A stretch of DNA of 40,831 bases from SZAS-3 sp964386785 (GTDB taxonomy: Bacteria > Chlamydiota > Chlamydiia > Chlamydiales > JAAKFR01), in assembly GCA_964386785.1 (NCBI GenBank), contig CAYLUD010000005.1:1-40831 (forward strand), given 5' to 3'. Position numbers and translations under genes: made by a program. This document shows, in pieces, positions 8,038 through 16,885 of this stretch (positions within the stretch are counted from its first letter, which is position 1; the number at the start of each line of letters is the position of its first letter). The notes beneath the pieces were generated by a model. That model did no database searches. It was not told the origin of the DNA and worked only from the letters and a program-made list of their open reading frames with translations.

Positions 8038-10382
8038 GCAAATATCATTTGATCGGCATTGGCGGTGTGGGTATGAGTGCTTTAGCTCATATTTTATTGG
8101 ATCGTCGTTCTCAAGTGAGCGGGAGTGACCGTTCATGGAATGCTCAAGTAGCACGTTTACATCAACGTGGAGCAGATATCGCTCAGGGACATCAGAAAGA
8201 AAGAGTACAAGCAGATTATACAGTAGTATATAGCTCCGATATTCAGCACGATAATCCAGAATATCTAGAGGCTCAGCGTCTCGATTGCCCCCTTTGGCAT
8301 CGTTCGGAACTGCTTGCTCATCTTATCGAAGGATCTACTTCCATTGCCGTCGCAGGATCTCATGGGAAAACAACCACCACAGGCTGGGCGACACACTTGC
8401 TGCAAAAGGCAGGGAGAGACCCTAGTTTTGCTATTGGAGGTCTCTTTCAAGGTGCAAATGGATATTTGGGCAAGGGAGAATGGTTCGTTTTTGAGGCCGA
8501 TGAAAGTGATGGCTCTTGGATGCGCTACCAGCCAGACTATGCCATTCTGACGAATCTAGGCAAAGAACACCTGAATCACTATGGCTCTTTTGAAGCCCTA
8601 CAAGAAGCAGCCCAACAATTTGCTCATCAGGTAAAACGTCAATTAATCTATTGCGTGGATGACCCTAATATACATGTAACAGGAATTCGGTACGGCTTTC
8701 ATCATTCTGCAGAGTATCGGATTATAGACGTGCAACAAGAAGGGTTTCAGCAAACAGTTACTGTGCGTGTGTACAATCAAGAAGAATATAGATACACGAT
8801 CCAGCTGCTAGGTCGACACAATGTGCTCAACAGCACAGCAATATTTGCCTTAGGTCATCAATTAGCAATACCGATAGAGGTAATCGTAGATGCATTAGCT
8901 TCCTACACGGGTGTAGGAAGAAGAATGGAGAGAAAGGGCTCACACCCTTTTCTTTTGCAGTTTGATGATTATGGCCATCACCCTACAGAGATTCGCACTA
9001 CCTTGGCAGGATGTAAGGCAGCGGTAGCGGACCGCCGATTGGTCGTGCTATTTCAACCTCATCGATATAGTCGCATGGAAGCACTGTGGGATGAATATTT
9101 AGAAGCATTTCATGCGGCAGATCAACTATTTGTCACAGATATCTATGCGGCTTCAGAGAACCCTCGCCCTGGAATCTCAGGAGAAGCTTTGGCTGCAGCA
9201 ATTGCGCAAGTCAGTCGTGTGCCGGTTCAATATCTACCTAAAACGCAGTGGGCAGAACTCTCTTCTTTCTTATTACCGCATGATGTATTTCTTACCGTTG
9301 GTGCGGGGGATGTCGATCAGGCTCATCAATATGTTACGGGTCATAGAAAACTACGCATAGGGCTATGCTATGGGGGACGATCCTGCGAACATGAAATTTC
9401 TTGTCGCACAGCTCAATTCATTCGTAATGCGTTGCATCCTCTCTTATATGAAGTCGTACCTTTGTTTATCGATCGAGAGGGAGTTTGGCATCTAGAAGAT
9501 CCTAGTGGTCATTCGGTTGTGCAATCTCCAGAAGAGATTCTCTCTGTGTTAAGAACCTGTGACCTTGCATTTCCTGCATTGCATGGGACTTGGGGAGAAG
9601 ATGGAACAATCCAGGGCTATTTCGAAATGATCCATTTGCCCTATGTGGGATGTGATTGGGTCTCCTGTGCAGTCATGATGAATAAAATGCATGCAAAGCG
9701 ACTTGTTGCTTCTATAGGCATTCCTGTAGCCCCAGCTTTGATATGGTCCCAGCAAGAGTGGCAACATCACTCTGAAGAGTGGAAACAAAAAGTAGTAGAT
9801 CAGTTACGATTTCCTCTCTTTGTCAAACCCAATCACCTAGGTTCTAGTGTGGGAGTATCCAAAATCCATCATATAGATGAATTACCAGCTGCAGTAGAAC
9901 GTGTTTTTCAGGTGGACACCCTAGTTCTTGTAGAACAAGGTATTGAACAGGCACGTGAATGTGAGTTTGCAGTCATTGGAAATTCCGACCGCGGAATGTG
10001 CACAGTTTCGTTTCCTGCAGAGCGCCTTACCGGTGGTCATATGATGACCTATGATATGAAATATTCTTCACAACCTTGTCCCGTTACCACAACGCCAGCA
10101 TTCGATCCAGAAATCCTAGCCTTGGGGAGAACAAGAGCGCAGCAGGTCTTCCACGTATTAGGGGGTATGGGATTGAGTCGTATTGACTTTTTGCTCGATA
10201 GAGAAGGTGTATGGTGGTTTTTAGAAGCCAACCCTATGCCCGGAATGACAGCTACCAGTACATTTCCTAAAATGTGCAGTGATATTGGACTTGGGCCCTC
10301 TGCACTTATGGATCGTTGTATCATTCTTGCGTTAGATCGAGATCGTCGCAGGAAACGAACTATACGTCCTTGCATAGTATGA
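8034..10382 (+). CDS. murC/ddl: MurC-Ddl fusion: UDP-MurNAc-L-Ala ligase / D-Ala-D-Ala ligase
   Basis: One uninterrupted 782-residue frame carries two enzymes. Residues 1 to about 438 are MurC: N-terminal LIGIGGVGMSALA, SGSD, ATP loop AGSHGKTTTT near 107-116, and DDYGHHPTEI. Residues about 440-782 are D-alanine:D-alanine ligase with an ATP-grasp fold: LCYGGRSCEHEIS, ALHGTWGEDG, VKPNHLGSSVGVSK, and LEANPMPGMTATS with the metal-binding Glu and Asn. MurC adds L-Ala to UDP-MurNAc, and Ddl makes the dipeptide used by MurF. This fusion is a known chlamydial arrangement and the strongest taxonomic marker here. Upstream in-frame codons overlap murG. ATG 8034 is chosen from the four-base stop/start overlap. 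Confidence 0.97.
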   Translation: MSKYHLIGIGGVGMSALAHILLDRRSQVSGSDRSWNAQVARLHQRGADIAQGHQKERVQADYTVVYSSDIQHDNPEYLEAQRLDCPLWHRSELLAHLIEGSTSIAVAGSHGKTTTTGWATHLLQKAGRDPSFAIGGLFQGANGYLGKGEWFVFEADESDGSWMRYQPDYAILTNLGKEHLNHYGSFEALQEAAQQFAHQVKRQLIYCVDDPNIHVTGIRYGFHHSAEYRIIDVQQEGFQQTVTVRVYNQEEYRYTIQLLGRHNVLNSTAIFALGHQLAIPIEVIVDALASYTGVGRRMERKGSHPFLLQFDDYGHHPTEIRTTLAGCKAAVADRRLVVLFQPHRYSRMEALWDEYLEAFHAADQLFVTDIYAASENPRPGISGEALAAAIAQVSRVPVQYLPKTQWAELSSFLLPHDVFLTVGAGDVDQAHQYVTGHRKLRIGLCYGGRSCEHEISCRTAQFIRNALHPLLYEVVPLFIDREGVWHLEDPSGHSVVQSPEEILSVLRTCDLAFPALHGTWGEDGTIQGYFEMIHLPYVGCDWVSCAVMMNKMHAKRLVASIGIPVAPALIWSQQEWQHHSEEWKQKVVDQLRFPLFVKPNHLGSSVGVSKIHHIDELPAAVERVFQVDTLVLVEQGIEQARECEFAVIGNSDRGMCTVSFPAERLTGGHMMTYDMKYSSQPCPVTTTPAFDPEILALGRTRAQQVFHVLGGMGLSRIDFLLDREGVWWFLEANPMPGMTATSTFPKMCSDIGLGPSALMDRCIILALDRDRRRKRTIRPCIV

Positions 10383-11068
10383 ACGGTTGGAAAATAGCCT
10401 TATCCACGATCCCTTTATTACTCGTTTTGGGTGTGGTCTTGATGCTCAAACATACAGGTACTACGGGGACGATACGAGACCTATATCTTACTTCCTCATC
10501 TCCAGTGCCTTTACATTGGGTAGAGGAGATATTGGGGTTGGCTGCTGATGTGCCGTGCTCTTTTACTGTATTTGATTTGGATGCAGCAGAAAAAAAATTA
10601 GAGCAAACACATGTCATACGGAAAGCTACCCTCCGTTTAGAAAAGCCTTCGACCCTCCATGTGGATTTGCAAGTAAGAGAACCTGTGGCTCGTATTGGGG
10701 ATTACTCTCATACCGGATGTGATGCGGAAGGAGTGATCATGCCACTGTTGCCTGTATGTATCGGGAGCCAGTTGCCCTCTCTGTATCTAGGTCCGCTCTC
10801 TGGACCTATTTGGGGAATGCACATTTCGAAATTTTGGCCACAATTTCTTTTGCAACACCCAGAAATTGCATTTCTAGATTTATCAAGGAGTCAACATCCA
10901 TCACTAGGGTCCAGAGAAATTATTTTGGGTGTCGAGTCCTCTTATATACGATGTCGACCTAACGAGGTAGAATTAGCTTGGACAATATATAATGAAAAAT
11001 TTACTACTAGCGGCAAGCAATGTATGGACTTTCGCTTATTGCCTCTGATGTATCTCAGTTTGAGATAG
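10379..11068 (+). CDS. ftsQ: Cell-division protein FtsQ (POTRA domain)
   Basis: The 229-residue product has a short cytoplasmic N-terminus, one membrane segment at about 8-24 (IPLLLVLGVVLMLKH) and a periplasmic POTRA-like region at about 30-110 ending in TLHVDLQVREPVARI, the pattern of FtsQ/DivIB. FtsQ links cytoplasmic and periplasmic divisome parts. Sequence similarity is weak in this family, so position (ATGA overlap with murC-ddl, end of the dcw cluster) carries part of the assignment. In most bacteria ftsA and ftsZ follow. Here a gap and khpA follow, as expected for Chlamydiota, which lack FtsZ. Confidence 0.85.
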   Translation: MNGWKIALSTIPLLLVLGVVLMLKHTGTTGTIRDLYLTSSSPVPLHWVEEILGLAADVPCSFTVFDLDAAEKKLEQTHVIRKATLRLEKPSTLHVDLQVREPVARIGDYSHTGCDAEGVIMPLLPVCIGSQLPSLYLGPLSGPIWGMHISKFWPQFLLQHPEIAFLDLSRSQHPSLGSREIILGVESSYIRCRPNEVELAWTIYNEKFTTSGKQCMDFRLLPLMYLSLR

Positions 11069-11107
11069 CACGACACTCTAGATATTCGATAAATAAATAG
11101 TATTTTC

Positions 11108-11218
11108 ATGAAAACATGCGGATCAGATGTTGCCAAGGTTGAGGAGAATCTAGTGAATGTGCGAGAATTCTTCGGTGACGGAGAGTCCGTTATCACAAAA
11201 AACTTCGATTTAAATTGA
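11108..11218 (+). CDS. Possible 36-residue small protein
   Basis: A short frame from ATG 11108 to TGA 11218 reads MKTCGSDVAKVEENLVNV... and ends in ITKNFDLN. It looks coding in composition and ends 11 bases before khpA, but it has no clear ribosome binding site and I recognise no family. It could be a leader peptide, the remnant of a longer gene, or chance. Confidence 0.25.
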   Translation: MKTCGSDVAKVEENLVNVREFFGDGESVITKNFDLN

Positions 11219-11229
11219 AAGGTTAGTCC

Positions 11230-11529
11230 ATGGAAGAGTTTGTTGCATACATTGTGAAAAATTTGGTGTCTCATCCCGATGCAGTGCAAGTTGTTGCTAA
11301 GGAAAATGGGGAAAATTTACGTTTAGAAATCCAAGTAGCCCCTGATGATGTTGGTAAGTTGATTGGAAGAAAGGGAAATACAATCAATGCTTTGCGCACT
11401 ATTATTCGTACTGTAGGAAACCGGCTAAAACGCCTGGTTCAAGTAGAGTTAGTTCAGACAGAAGTCATGACAGAAGAAGGCGTGGTAGAAGAAAGTGCAG
11501 TGGAAGAAGCTGTAGCAGTAGCAGAGTAG
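11230..11529 (+). CDS. khpA: KH-domain RNA-binding protein KhpA
   Basis: A 99-residue protein made mostly of a single type II KH domain. It opens with MEEFVAYIVKNLVSHPDAV, has the RNA-contacting GXXG loop as GRKG at 46-49 (VGKLIGRKGNTINALRTII), and ends in an acidic, valine/glutamate-rich tail from about 77. KhpA homologues (YlqC family) bind many RNAs and in Gram-positive bacteria partner with KhpB to affect cell elongation and division. Its place right after the division cluster fits that link, but the role here is inferred. An AAGG ribosome binding site precedes the ATG, and a strong terminator follows. Confidence 0.93.
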   Translation: MEEFVAYIVKNLVSHPDAVQVVAKENGENLRLEIQVAPDDVGKLIGRKGNTINALRTIIRTVGNRLKRLVQVELVQTEVMTEEGVVEESAVEEAVAVAE

Positions 11530-11537
11530 TACATGAT

Positions 11538-11592
11538 AAGAGGAAACCCAAAAGAAACAATCTTTTAGGGTTTCCTCTTTTGGTTTTTTTTT
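11538..11592 (+). terminator. Rho-independent terminator after khpA
   Basis: The 12-base arms AAGAGGAAACCC (11538-11549) and GGGTTTCCTCTT (11568-11579) are exact reverse complements. The loop can pair further (AAAGA with TCTTT), and a T-rich run follows to 11592. It ends the murF-to-khpA transcription block. Confidence 0.9.
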
Positions 11593-11638
11593 AATTGCGC
11601 TATGGTAACCTCACCTCGCGTATCAGTCGGAGAACTCT

Positions 11639-11983
11639 ATGGAAATAGCAATACAACGTCACGGAGAAGACGTTATTCTTGTTCGTTTGACAGGTAGGTT
11701 GGATGCCGGATCAGCTGCGGAAGTGGAGAAACAGCTCGGCGAGCTTGTGGATGCCGGTAACTTTAAATTGGTGCTGAATTTCCATAACGTTACCTACTTA
11801 AGCAGTGCAGGTATGAGGTTATTGCTAGCCTTAACAAAACGACTGAATCATCTGGACGGCAGCCTCATCATTTGTTCTTTATCTAAAGAAGTCTCTGACG
11901 TGGTACATATGGCTGGATTCCATCAGATCTTGATTTTATATCCCAGTGAAGAGGAGAGCATTGCTCATATTGAGGTGAAATAA
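11639..11983 (+). CDS. rsbV: STAS-domain anti-anti-sigma factor (RsbV family)
   Basis: A 114-residue STAS domain protein. Features include LVRLTGRLDAGSAAEVEKQL at the start and the phosphoacceptor region VTYLSSAGMRLLLAL, where Ser56 is the expected target of an RsbW-type kinase. Such proteins sequester the kinase/anti-sigma factor when unphosphorylated and so control a partner-switching module. C. trachomatis has two, and this neighbourhood (before miaA) matches RsbV2 as I remember it. A GGAG motif lies 7 bases before ATG 11639. No kinase or phosphatase gene is present in the window, so the module's other members must lie elsewhere. Confidence 0.92.
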   Translation: MEIAIQRHGEDVILVRLTGRLDAGSAAEVEKQLGELVDAGNFKLVLNFHNVTYLSSAGMRLLLALTKRLNHLDGSLIICSLSKEVSDVVHMAGFHQILILYPSEEESIAHIEVK

Positions 11984-11987
11984 AGCC

Positions 11988-13037
11988 GTGGTATCGACAA
12001 AAAAAAAAGTCCATTCCTCGGCAAATCTGCAGTTAGGAATCTCGCCTGATCTCGCTTTTGTTCCATTAGAAAAAAAACTGAAGACAGAGCCAGTCAATAC
12101 GAAGCCCAAAATTCTTCTGATTGCAGGCCCTACTGGTGTGGGAAAGAGCGCGTTGTCTCTTTTGCTTGCCGAGTGGTTGCATGGAGAAATCGTCTCAGTA
12201 GATTCTATGCAAGTGTATCGAGGGATGAATATTGGCACAGCTAAGGTATCGGAAGAGATACGAGCTCAAATTCCTCACCACTTGATCGATATTCGATCCG
12301 TGCGTGAACCATTTAATATTATTGATTTTTACTACGCTGCGCGACAAGCATGCGATAGTATTGTGGCGCGCAATGCCACTCCCATTTTAGTAGGTGGAAC
12401 AGGATTTTATTTTCGAGCATTCCTGTATGGTCCTCCTATGGGCCCCCCCTCACTTCTTCCTTTACGCCGTGAAATAGAACAAAGAATGATGAATGAAGGA
12501 GCTTCCTCATTATATGAGGAAGTAATGAAAAAAGATCCTATCTATGCCCAGTCGATCACGGCACGCGATAAACAAAAATTGGTGCGTGCATTAGAAATCA
12601 TGACCCTAACAGGTGGAACAGTGAGCGAGTTGGCATGGCATCGAGATGGACCATTGCCTCAATACGACTATCGAGCTTGGTTTCTAGACCGCCCTCGAGC
12701 CCAACTGTATCCTCTGATTGATGCGCGCTGTGACACGATGCTCAAACAGGGGCTTGTGGAGGAGGTCTCCCAACTCGAAACGGAGGGGTTGCGGCAGAAT
12801 CCTTCTGCAGCGCAAGCAATAGGGTATCGGCAATGTCTTGCCTATCTGGATTCACAACGCACAGAACAGGATTGGGAACGCATGCGACGAGACTTTCAAG
12901 TCGCATCCCGACAGTATGCAAAGCGACAATGGACGTGGTTCCGAAAAGAACCTTCGTTTCGTTGGATCAATCTGAGTGAGATGACCCTTGAGGCGGTGGC
13001 AGAGCGCATCGCAAAGGATTACTTAGCCCCCACATAA
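11988..13037 (+). CDS. miaA: tRNA dimethylallyltransferase MiaA
   Basis: MiaA attaches a dimethylallyl group to A37 of tRNAs reading UNN codons. From a GTG start at 11988 the product is 349 residues: an N-terminal extension of about 40 residues rich in Lys/Ser, then the P-loop GPTGVGKS at 47-54, SVDSMQVYRGMNIGTAK, PHHLIDI, LVGGTGFYFRAFLYG and the C-terminal RQYAKRQWTWFRKE. The extension is absent from E. coli MiaA, and no internal ATG gives a shorter complete enzyme, so GTG is accepted. It follows rsbV by 4 bases. Its 3' end overlaps the convergent mqnC by 19 bases. Confidence 0.95.
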   Translation: MVSTKKKVHSSANLQLGISPDLAFVPLEKKLKTEPVNTKPKILLIAGPTGVGKSALSLLLAEWLHGEIVSVDSMQVYRGMNIGTAKVSEEIRAQIPHHLIDIRSVREPFNIIDFYYAARQACDSIVARNATPILVGGTGFYFRAFLYGPPMGPPSLLPLRREIEQRMMNEGASSLYEEVMKKDPIYAQSITARDKQKLVRALEIMTLTGGTVSELAWHRDGPLPQYDYRAWFLDRPRAQLYPLIDARCDTMLKQGLVEEVSQLETEGLRQNPSAAQAIGYRQCLAYLDSQRTEQDWERMRRDFQVASRQYAKRQWTWFRKEPSFRWINLSEMTLEAVAERIAKDYLAPT

Positions 13038-14140
13038 GGAAGATGGTCGGCTTCATGGACACGACCCTCTTCCGGTACATCGACCCACTCGTTCGGTTGA
13101 TAGGTTCTTAATACAGAATAGAATGTGTCTCGTTGGACAGGTTCAAAACCTGCATGACGAATCATCCTTAACAGATCATTATGATCAGCCTTATTGATCC
13201 ACGTCGTGGCACGATGGACATTTTCTTCTACTAAAGTGCCTCCAAAATCATCAGCACCATAGAGTAATGCTTTCATTCCATTTTCTTTGCCTTCGCCAAA
13301 CCAGGATGCTCCAATGTGATCGAAGTTATCCAAATAGATGCGGGCAAAGGCTAGGATCCGAAAGTATGCATCTTCCCCAGTCCAGTTATGGACTCGACGC
13401 CGTAACACCGTATTCAAGCGCTTGTAACTCCAAGGAACAAAACAGGTAAACCCATGGTAGATTTCTTGAGCCTCTCGTAGTACATCCAAATGGATCAAAA
13501 TATCTTCCGCAGTTTCAATATGGCCATACATCATGGTAGCCGTCGACTTGTACCCAATACGGTGCGCTTCCTCATGGATACGAGACCAGCCCCCTGGTCC
13601 GATTTTTTTTGGTGAAATCTCCAGCCTAACACGTTCCGAAAGAATCTCCGCGCCCCCACCAGGTAATGTACGCAAGCCTGCATCCCAAAGAGCTTGTAAA
13701 ATCTCTAAGGTTGATACCTGTTCTTTTTGCGCAAGATTCCAAATTTCTACTGCACTAAAGCAATGCGGATGGATGTCAGGATATTCTCGGCGAGCCGTTT
13801 GAATTAACTCTATATAATACGACAAAGGTAAATCAGGGTGCACGCCACCTTGAAGTAAAACTGTAGATAGACCAGCCGCTCGCGCGTAAGCAAAGTGTTC
13901 CATGACTTGAGCTACTGTTTTTGTATAGGCATCTTTAGCGCTTGCATGACGATAAAAGGCACAAAAAGAACAGTCAATCGAGCACACATTTGTATAATTT
14001 GGATTTGAATCCAAAACAAATGTTACACGACGCGGGTGGTTTTTGAGATTGCGAATCTGCTGTGCGCGATACTGCAATTCGTCTAGGGGAGCTCGTTCAA
14101 AGAGTTTGAGCCCCTCACGGAAAGAAATTCTTTCGATCAC
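13019..14140 (-). CDS. mqnC: Dehypoxanthine futalosine cyclase MqnC (radical SAM)
   Basis: A 373-residue radical SAM enzyme with the cluster-binding motif CX3CX2C at Cys53, Cys57 and Cys60 (CSIDCSFCAFYR). MqnC cyclises dehypoxanthine futalosine in the futalosine pathway to menaquinone. Family motifs include VTFVLDSNPNYTNVC, LLQGGVHPDLP, LPGGGAEIL, TSTMMYGH-like TATMMYGHIET, and the substrate-pocket region GAKALLYGADDFGGT-like ALLYGADDFGGTLVEENV. The start is a GTG at 14138-14140 with GAGGAG 5-7 bases upstream. Cyclic dehypoxanthine futalosine enzymes are close relatives of MqnE and CofH, and the cysteine spacing and C-terminal HRATTW favour MqnC. No other mqn gene lies in the window. Confidence 0.9.
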   Translation of the reverse strand: MIERISFREGLKLFERAPLDELQYRAQQIRNLKNHPRRVTFVLDSNPNYTNVCSIDCSFCAFYRHASAKDAYTKTVAQVMEHFAYARAAGLSTVLLQGGVHPDLPLSYYIELIQTARREYPDIHPHCFSAVEIWNLAQKEQVSTLEILQALWDAGLRTLPGGGAEILSERVRLEISPKKIGPGGWSRIHEEAHRIGYKSTATMMYGHIETAEDILIHLDVLREAQEIYHGFTCFVPWSYKRLNTVLRRRVHNWTGEDAYFRILAFARIYLDNFDHIGASWFGEGKENGMKALLYGADDFGGTLVEENVHRATTWINKADHNDLLRMIRHAGFEPVQRDTFYSVLRTYQPNEWVDVPEEGRVHEADHLPYVGAK

Positions 14141-14216
14141 TCAAGCTCCTCAGTTGATTGACGAAAAGTACCATTAGAAGGTACCATGAGGGGGATATAT
14201 ATTTTTTGTCAACAAG

Positions 14217-15800
14217 ATGTCCGTAGCCCCTATGAACTTGCCGCCTGTAATTCAAACTTTATCTGAACAGGAGGCTCCTCCAGAACAGATTCTTGCTTCA
14301 TCATTAGATTTTATGAGGTCTTGTTTGCAAGAGACCTCTGCACCCGATCTCAAATTATTTTGGGAAGTAAGACAATTTTGTTTTCCTATTTTTAAGCAGG
14401 TAGTCAATCGCAAAGATCGGGCCGATCTGTGGGGGGGGTATATGGAACTAACCCGACAAGCTCGGCAAGTGAAATCTACGCTGGAACATGAGTCTTCGTT
14501 CGCCTTGGAACAAATTCAGTTAGCTATCGATGATCTGTCTCAGCAGTTACAGGAATTATTTCAAGCAGAACAAATTACTCTGCCAATAGATTTTGTTGTG
14601 CCCGAAATCCCTCATGCACTTAAAGAAAAACAGGAGATGCTAGTAGAAAAACAAGCTATCCTTCATTTACTTCATTTGTTTGGTACGCGCATTCAAGCTC
14701 TGCGGCAAGAACTCATTCTTACTCCCGCTCGCATCAAATCGAAACACATCTTGTTTCAGTCGCTTTCAGCTCTGGGCGATCAAGTCTTTCCTCTCAAAAA
14801 GAAAATTGTTGGTGAAGTAAATCAGTTGTTTGCTGAGGAAATTCAACGCTTCGTGGCGCTCCATTTCTCTCCAGCTGCTTTATCCTCCGAACGTATCAAG
14901 CGACAATTTTTTCTTTTGCGTAATGAAATCAAACAACTGCAAACTTTGGCTAAATTTTTCAGTTTGGAACCGAACGTTTTCTCCGAAACACGAACTCAGT
15001 TGAGCCGTTGCTGGGATTCCTTAAAAGGAATGGAAAAAGTCGTCCGTAAAGAATTCCATGAAAGCAAACAGATCTCAACTCAGCAGAAGCAAAAACTAGA
15101 TGAGCAACTCGCTAATTTTGTGGCAGATCTTGAAAAGGGCTCTCTTTCTGCAACAGAAGCGGATACTCGTTGGATGGCGTTAAAAAAACAAGGCCATCAA
15201 GCTCAATTGATACGAGCAGATATGAGGGCTTTTCTGCAAACTCTGGATGAATTGCACGTTAAAATAGATGCTCTTCTACAAGCAGAACAGCAGGTACGCA
15301 CAGAACAAGCGCAAAAATCAGAGCAAAAAAGACAGCAAGAGCTAGAGATTTTATTCTGCGATATGGAAAAAATTGCTGAGCAACTCTCTCTTTCTGGTGC
15401 ATCCGAGGTTCTCAACCAGGAGATCCATCAATGCTGTGCTCGTATCCAACAGTTTCCTGGATCAAGCGAAGAACGACGTGAGTGGATGCATCGCTGGGAG
15501 AAACTACAGGATCTATGGATTGCTACCTGTGAGCAACAGCTCGATGCGGGTACTACAGATAGCGATAACCATGCTGCCTGGATGCAATGTATCGAACGAA
15601 GAAAACAACAGAGGAATGAGCTACGAGTGCAAATTGATGAGCATCGCAAGATGCTTTCCTCATCTTCGCTAGGGATTCAACGTATTCTCCAATTGCAACA
15701 GGAGCTCACTAACGATAAAATGCGATTAGGGCAATGTGAAGAAGCCCTAAAAATTCTTGAAAAGCGTTTGAGGACCCATTCAGTGAGGGAGCCTTCTTGA
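14217..15800 (+). CDS. Large coiled-coil protein of unknown function
   Basis: A 527-residue protein dominated by heptad-like Leu/Glu/Gln/Lys-rich helices, from about residue 85 to the end. No catalytic motif, signal peptide or membrane segment is visible. The C-terminal part (about 360-515) is rich in Gln, Glu and Arg. Its position between mqnC and the rsfS/fabF pair corresponds, from memory, to the hypothetical gene CT768 of C. trachomatis, so it is likely a conserved chlamydial protein of structural or scaffolding type. No Shine-Dalgarno site stands before ATG 14217, and ATG 14232 is an alternative. Its stop overlaps the next start by four bases. Confidence 0.8.
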   Translation: MSVAPMNLPPVIQTLSEQEAPPEQILASSLDFMRSCLQETSAPDLKLFWEVRQFCFPIFKQVVNRKDRADLWGGYMELTRQARQVKSTLEHESSFALEQIQLAIDDLSQQLQELFQAEQITLPIDFVVPEIPHALKEKQEMLVEKQAILHLLHLFGTRIQALRQELILTPARIKSKHILFQSLSALGDQVFPLKKKIVGEVNQLFAEEIQRFVALHFSPAALSSERIKRQFFLLRNEIKQLQTLAKFFSLEPNVFSETRTQLSRCWDSLKGMEKVVRKEFHESKQISTQQKQKLDEQLANFVADLEKGSLSATEADTRWMALKKQGHQAQLIRADMRAFLQTLDELHVKIDALLQAEQQVRTEQAQKSEQKRQQELEILFCDMEKIAEQLSLSGASEVLNQEIHQCCARIQQFPGSSEERREWMHRWEKLQDLWIATCEQQLDAGTTDSDNHAAWMQCIERRKQQRNELRVQIDEHRKMLSSSSLGIQRILQLQQELTNDKMRLGQCEEALKILEKRLRTHSVREPS

Positions 15801-16444
15801 ATACTGTAGTAGCATTCGATTTGGATGGTACGTTATTGCGCGGAAATTGTTCATATGCCTTTTCTCGTTTTCTCTATGAACGTGGGATTCTTACCCTTTC
15901 GGATCTCTTTTTCTGTATTCGGACCTATTTGAAGTCTCGCTTCTTCCGACTTCCCCTAGATCAGTTGCATCAGTCTGTGTTTGAACGCCTATTTGATGGA
16001 CGATCATTGCATGAGATCAAAGAACTGGTTGCGGAGTTTGTTCATACAAGAATTGAACCTATGTGGTACCCGCCTGCTCTTCGAGAACTGCAAACGTGGA
16101 AACGTCGAGGTGCTCAGCTGATTTTGCTTTCCTCATCCCCAGAAATGCTTGTCAAACCGATAGCGGAGATGTTGGGGTTATGCGAAGCCTACGGTTCGAG
16201 ATATACAACGGATCCAGAAGGTCGTTTAAATGGTCTTTCCTGCATTTTAGATGGAAATGTAAAAGTTAATTTTTTAAAACGATTTGCAGCCTGGCATCAA
16301 ACAGAGCGGATGATTGCGTATTCCGATCATGTATATGACTTGCCGTTACTCGAATATGTGTCCAACCCAGTGGTTGTAAACCCAGGTCGCAAGCTTAAAA
16401 AAATAGCTTTGCGTCGAGGCTGGGATATTTTAAGTGATGGCTAA
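15797..16444 (+). CDS. HAD-superfamily phosphatase (SerB-like, subfamily IB)
   Basis: A 215-residue haloacid-dehalogenase fold hydrolase. Motif I is DLDGT with the nucleophile Asp8 and acid/base Asp10. Motif II is LLSSSPEM, the lysine follows in GNVKVNFLKRF, and motif III is YSDHVYDLPLLE. A helical cap lies between motifs I and II. The pattern matches the HAD-IB group that includes phosphoserine phosphatase and bacterial lysophosphatidate or phosphatidylglycerophosphate phosphatases, so the substrate cannot be named. The start is TTG at 15797, overlapping the preceding stop (TTGA), which argues for translational coupling. I do not recall this gene at the same place in C. trachomatis. Confidence 0.85.
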   Translation: MNTVVAFDLDGTLLRGNCSYAFSRFLYERGILTLSDLFFCIRTYLKSRFFRLPLDQLHQSVFERLFDGRSLHEIKELVAEFVHTRIEPMWYPPALRELQTWKRRGAQLILLSSSPEMLVKPIAEMLGLCEAYGSRYTTDPEGRLNGLSCILDGNVKVNFLKRFAAWHQTERMIAYSDHVYDLPLLEYVSNPVVVNPGRKLKKIALRRGWDILSDG

Positions 16445-16486
16445 AACGCTAGACGGCATATTTTCCTTTCCTTTATACTCTGCCAG

Positions 16487-16885
16487 GTGGTTTCAGGACG
16501 TCAAATAGTCTCAGTGGTCACTGCAGCTCTCAAAGAAAAAAAGGCATCCAATCTTGTGATCTTGGATGTTAGCAGTAGCAGCACACTAACCAGTTATTTT
16601 ATTGTGGCCGAAGGGAATGTCGATACACACGTCATTGCCTTGGCTCATGCTGTCAAGGATGCAATGAAGCTGCACCAATACCCTCTTGCTCATGAAGAGG
16701 GCCTCAAATATGGCGAATGGGTGGTATTGGATTATGATGAGGTCATTGTCCATCTATTTGTACCGACATTGCGTACACGCTATCAAATTGAGCAGGTGTG
16801 GAGCGATGCTCACCTTGTCTCATTTCCACAACAACCAGAGAGTATCCCAAGCTCTCAAATACAATCGAGGGAGTATGGCGGATAA
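16487..16885 (+). CDS. rsfS: Ribosomal silencing factor RsfS (YbeB/Iojap)
   Basis: A 132-residue Iojap-family protein that binds uL14 on the large subunit and blocks subunit joining under starvation. Recognisable blocks are ALKEKKASNLVILDVSSSS, LTSYFIVAEGNVDTHVIALAHAV, EGLKYGEWVVLDYDEVIVHLF and RTRYQIEQVWSDAHLV. The start is GTG at 16487. The tail runs about 20 residues beyond the usual end and overlaps the fabF start by 11 bases. Confidence 0.93.
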   Translation: MVSGRQIVSVVTAALKEKKASNLVILDVSSSSTLTSYFIVAEGNVDTHVIALAHAVKDAMKLHQYPLAHEEGLKYGEWVVLDYDEVIVHLFVPTLRTRYQIEQVWSDAHLVSFPQQPESIPSSQIQSREYGG

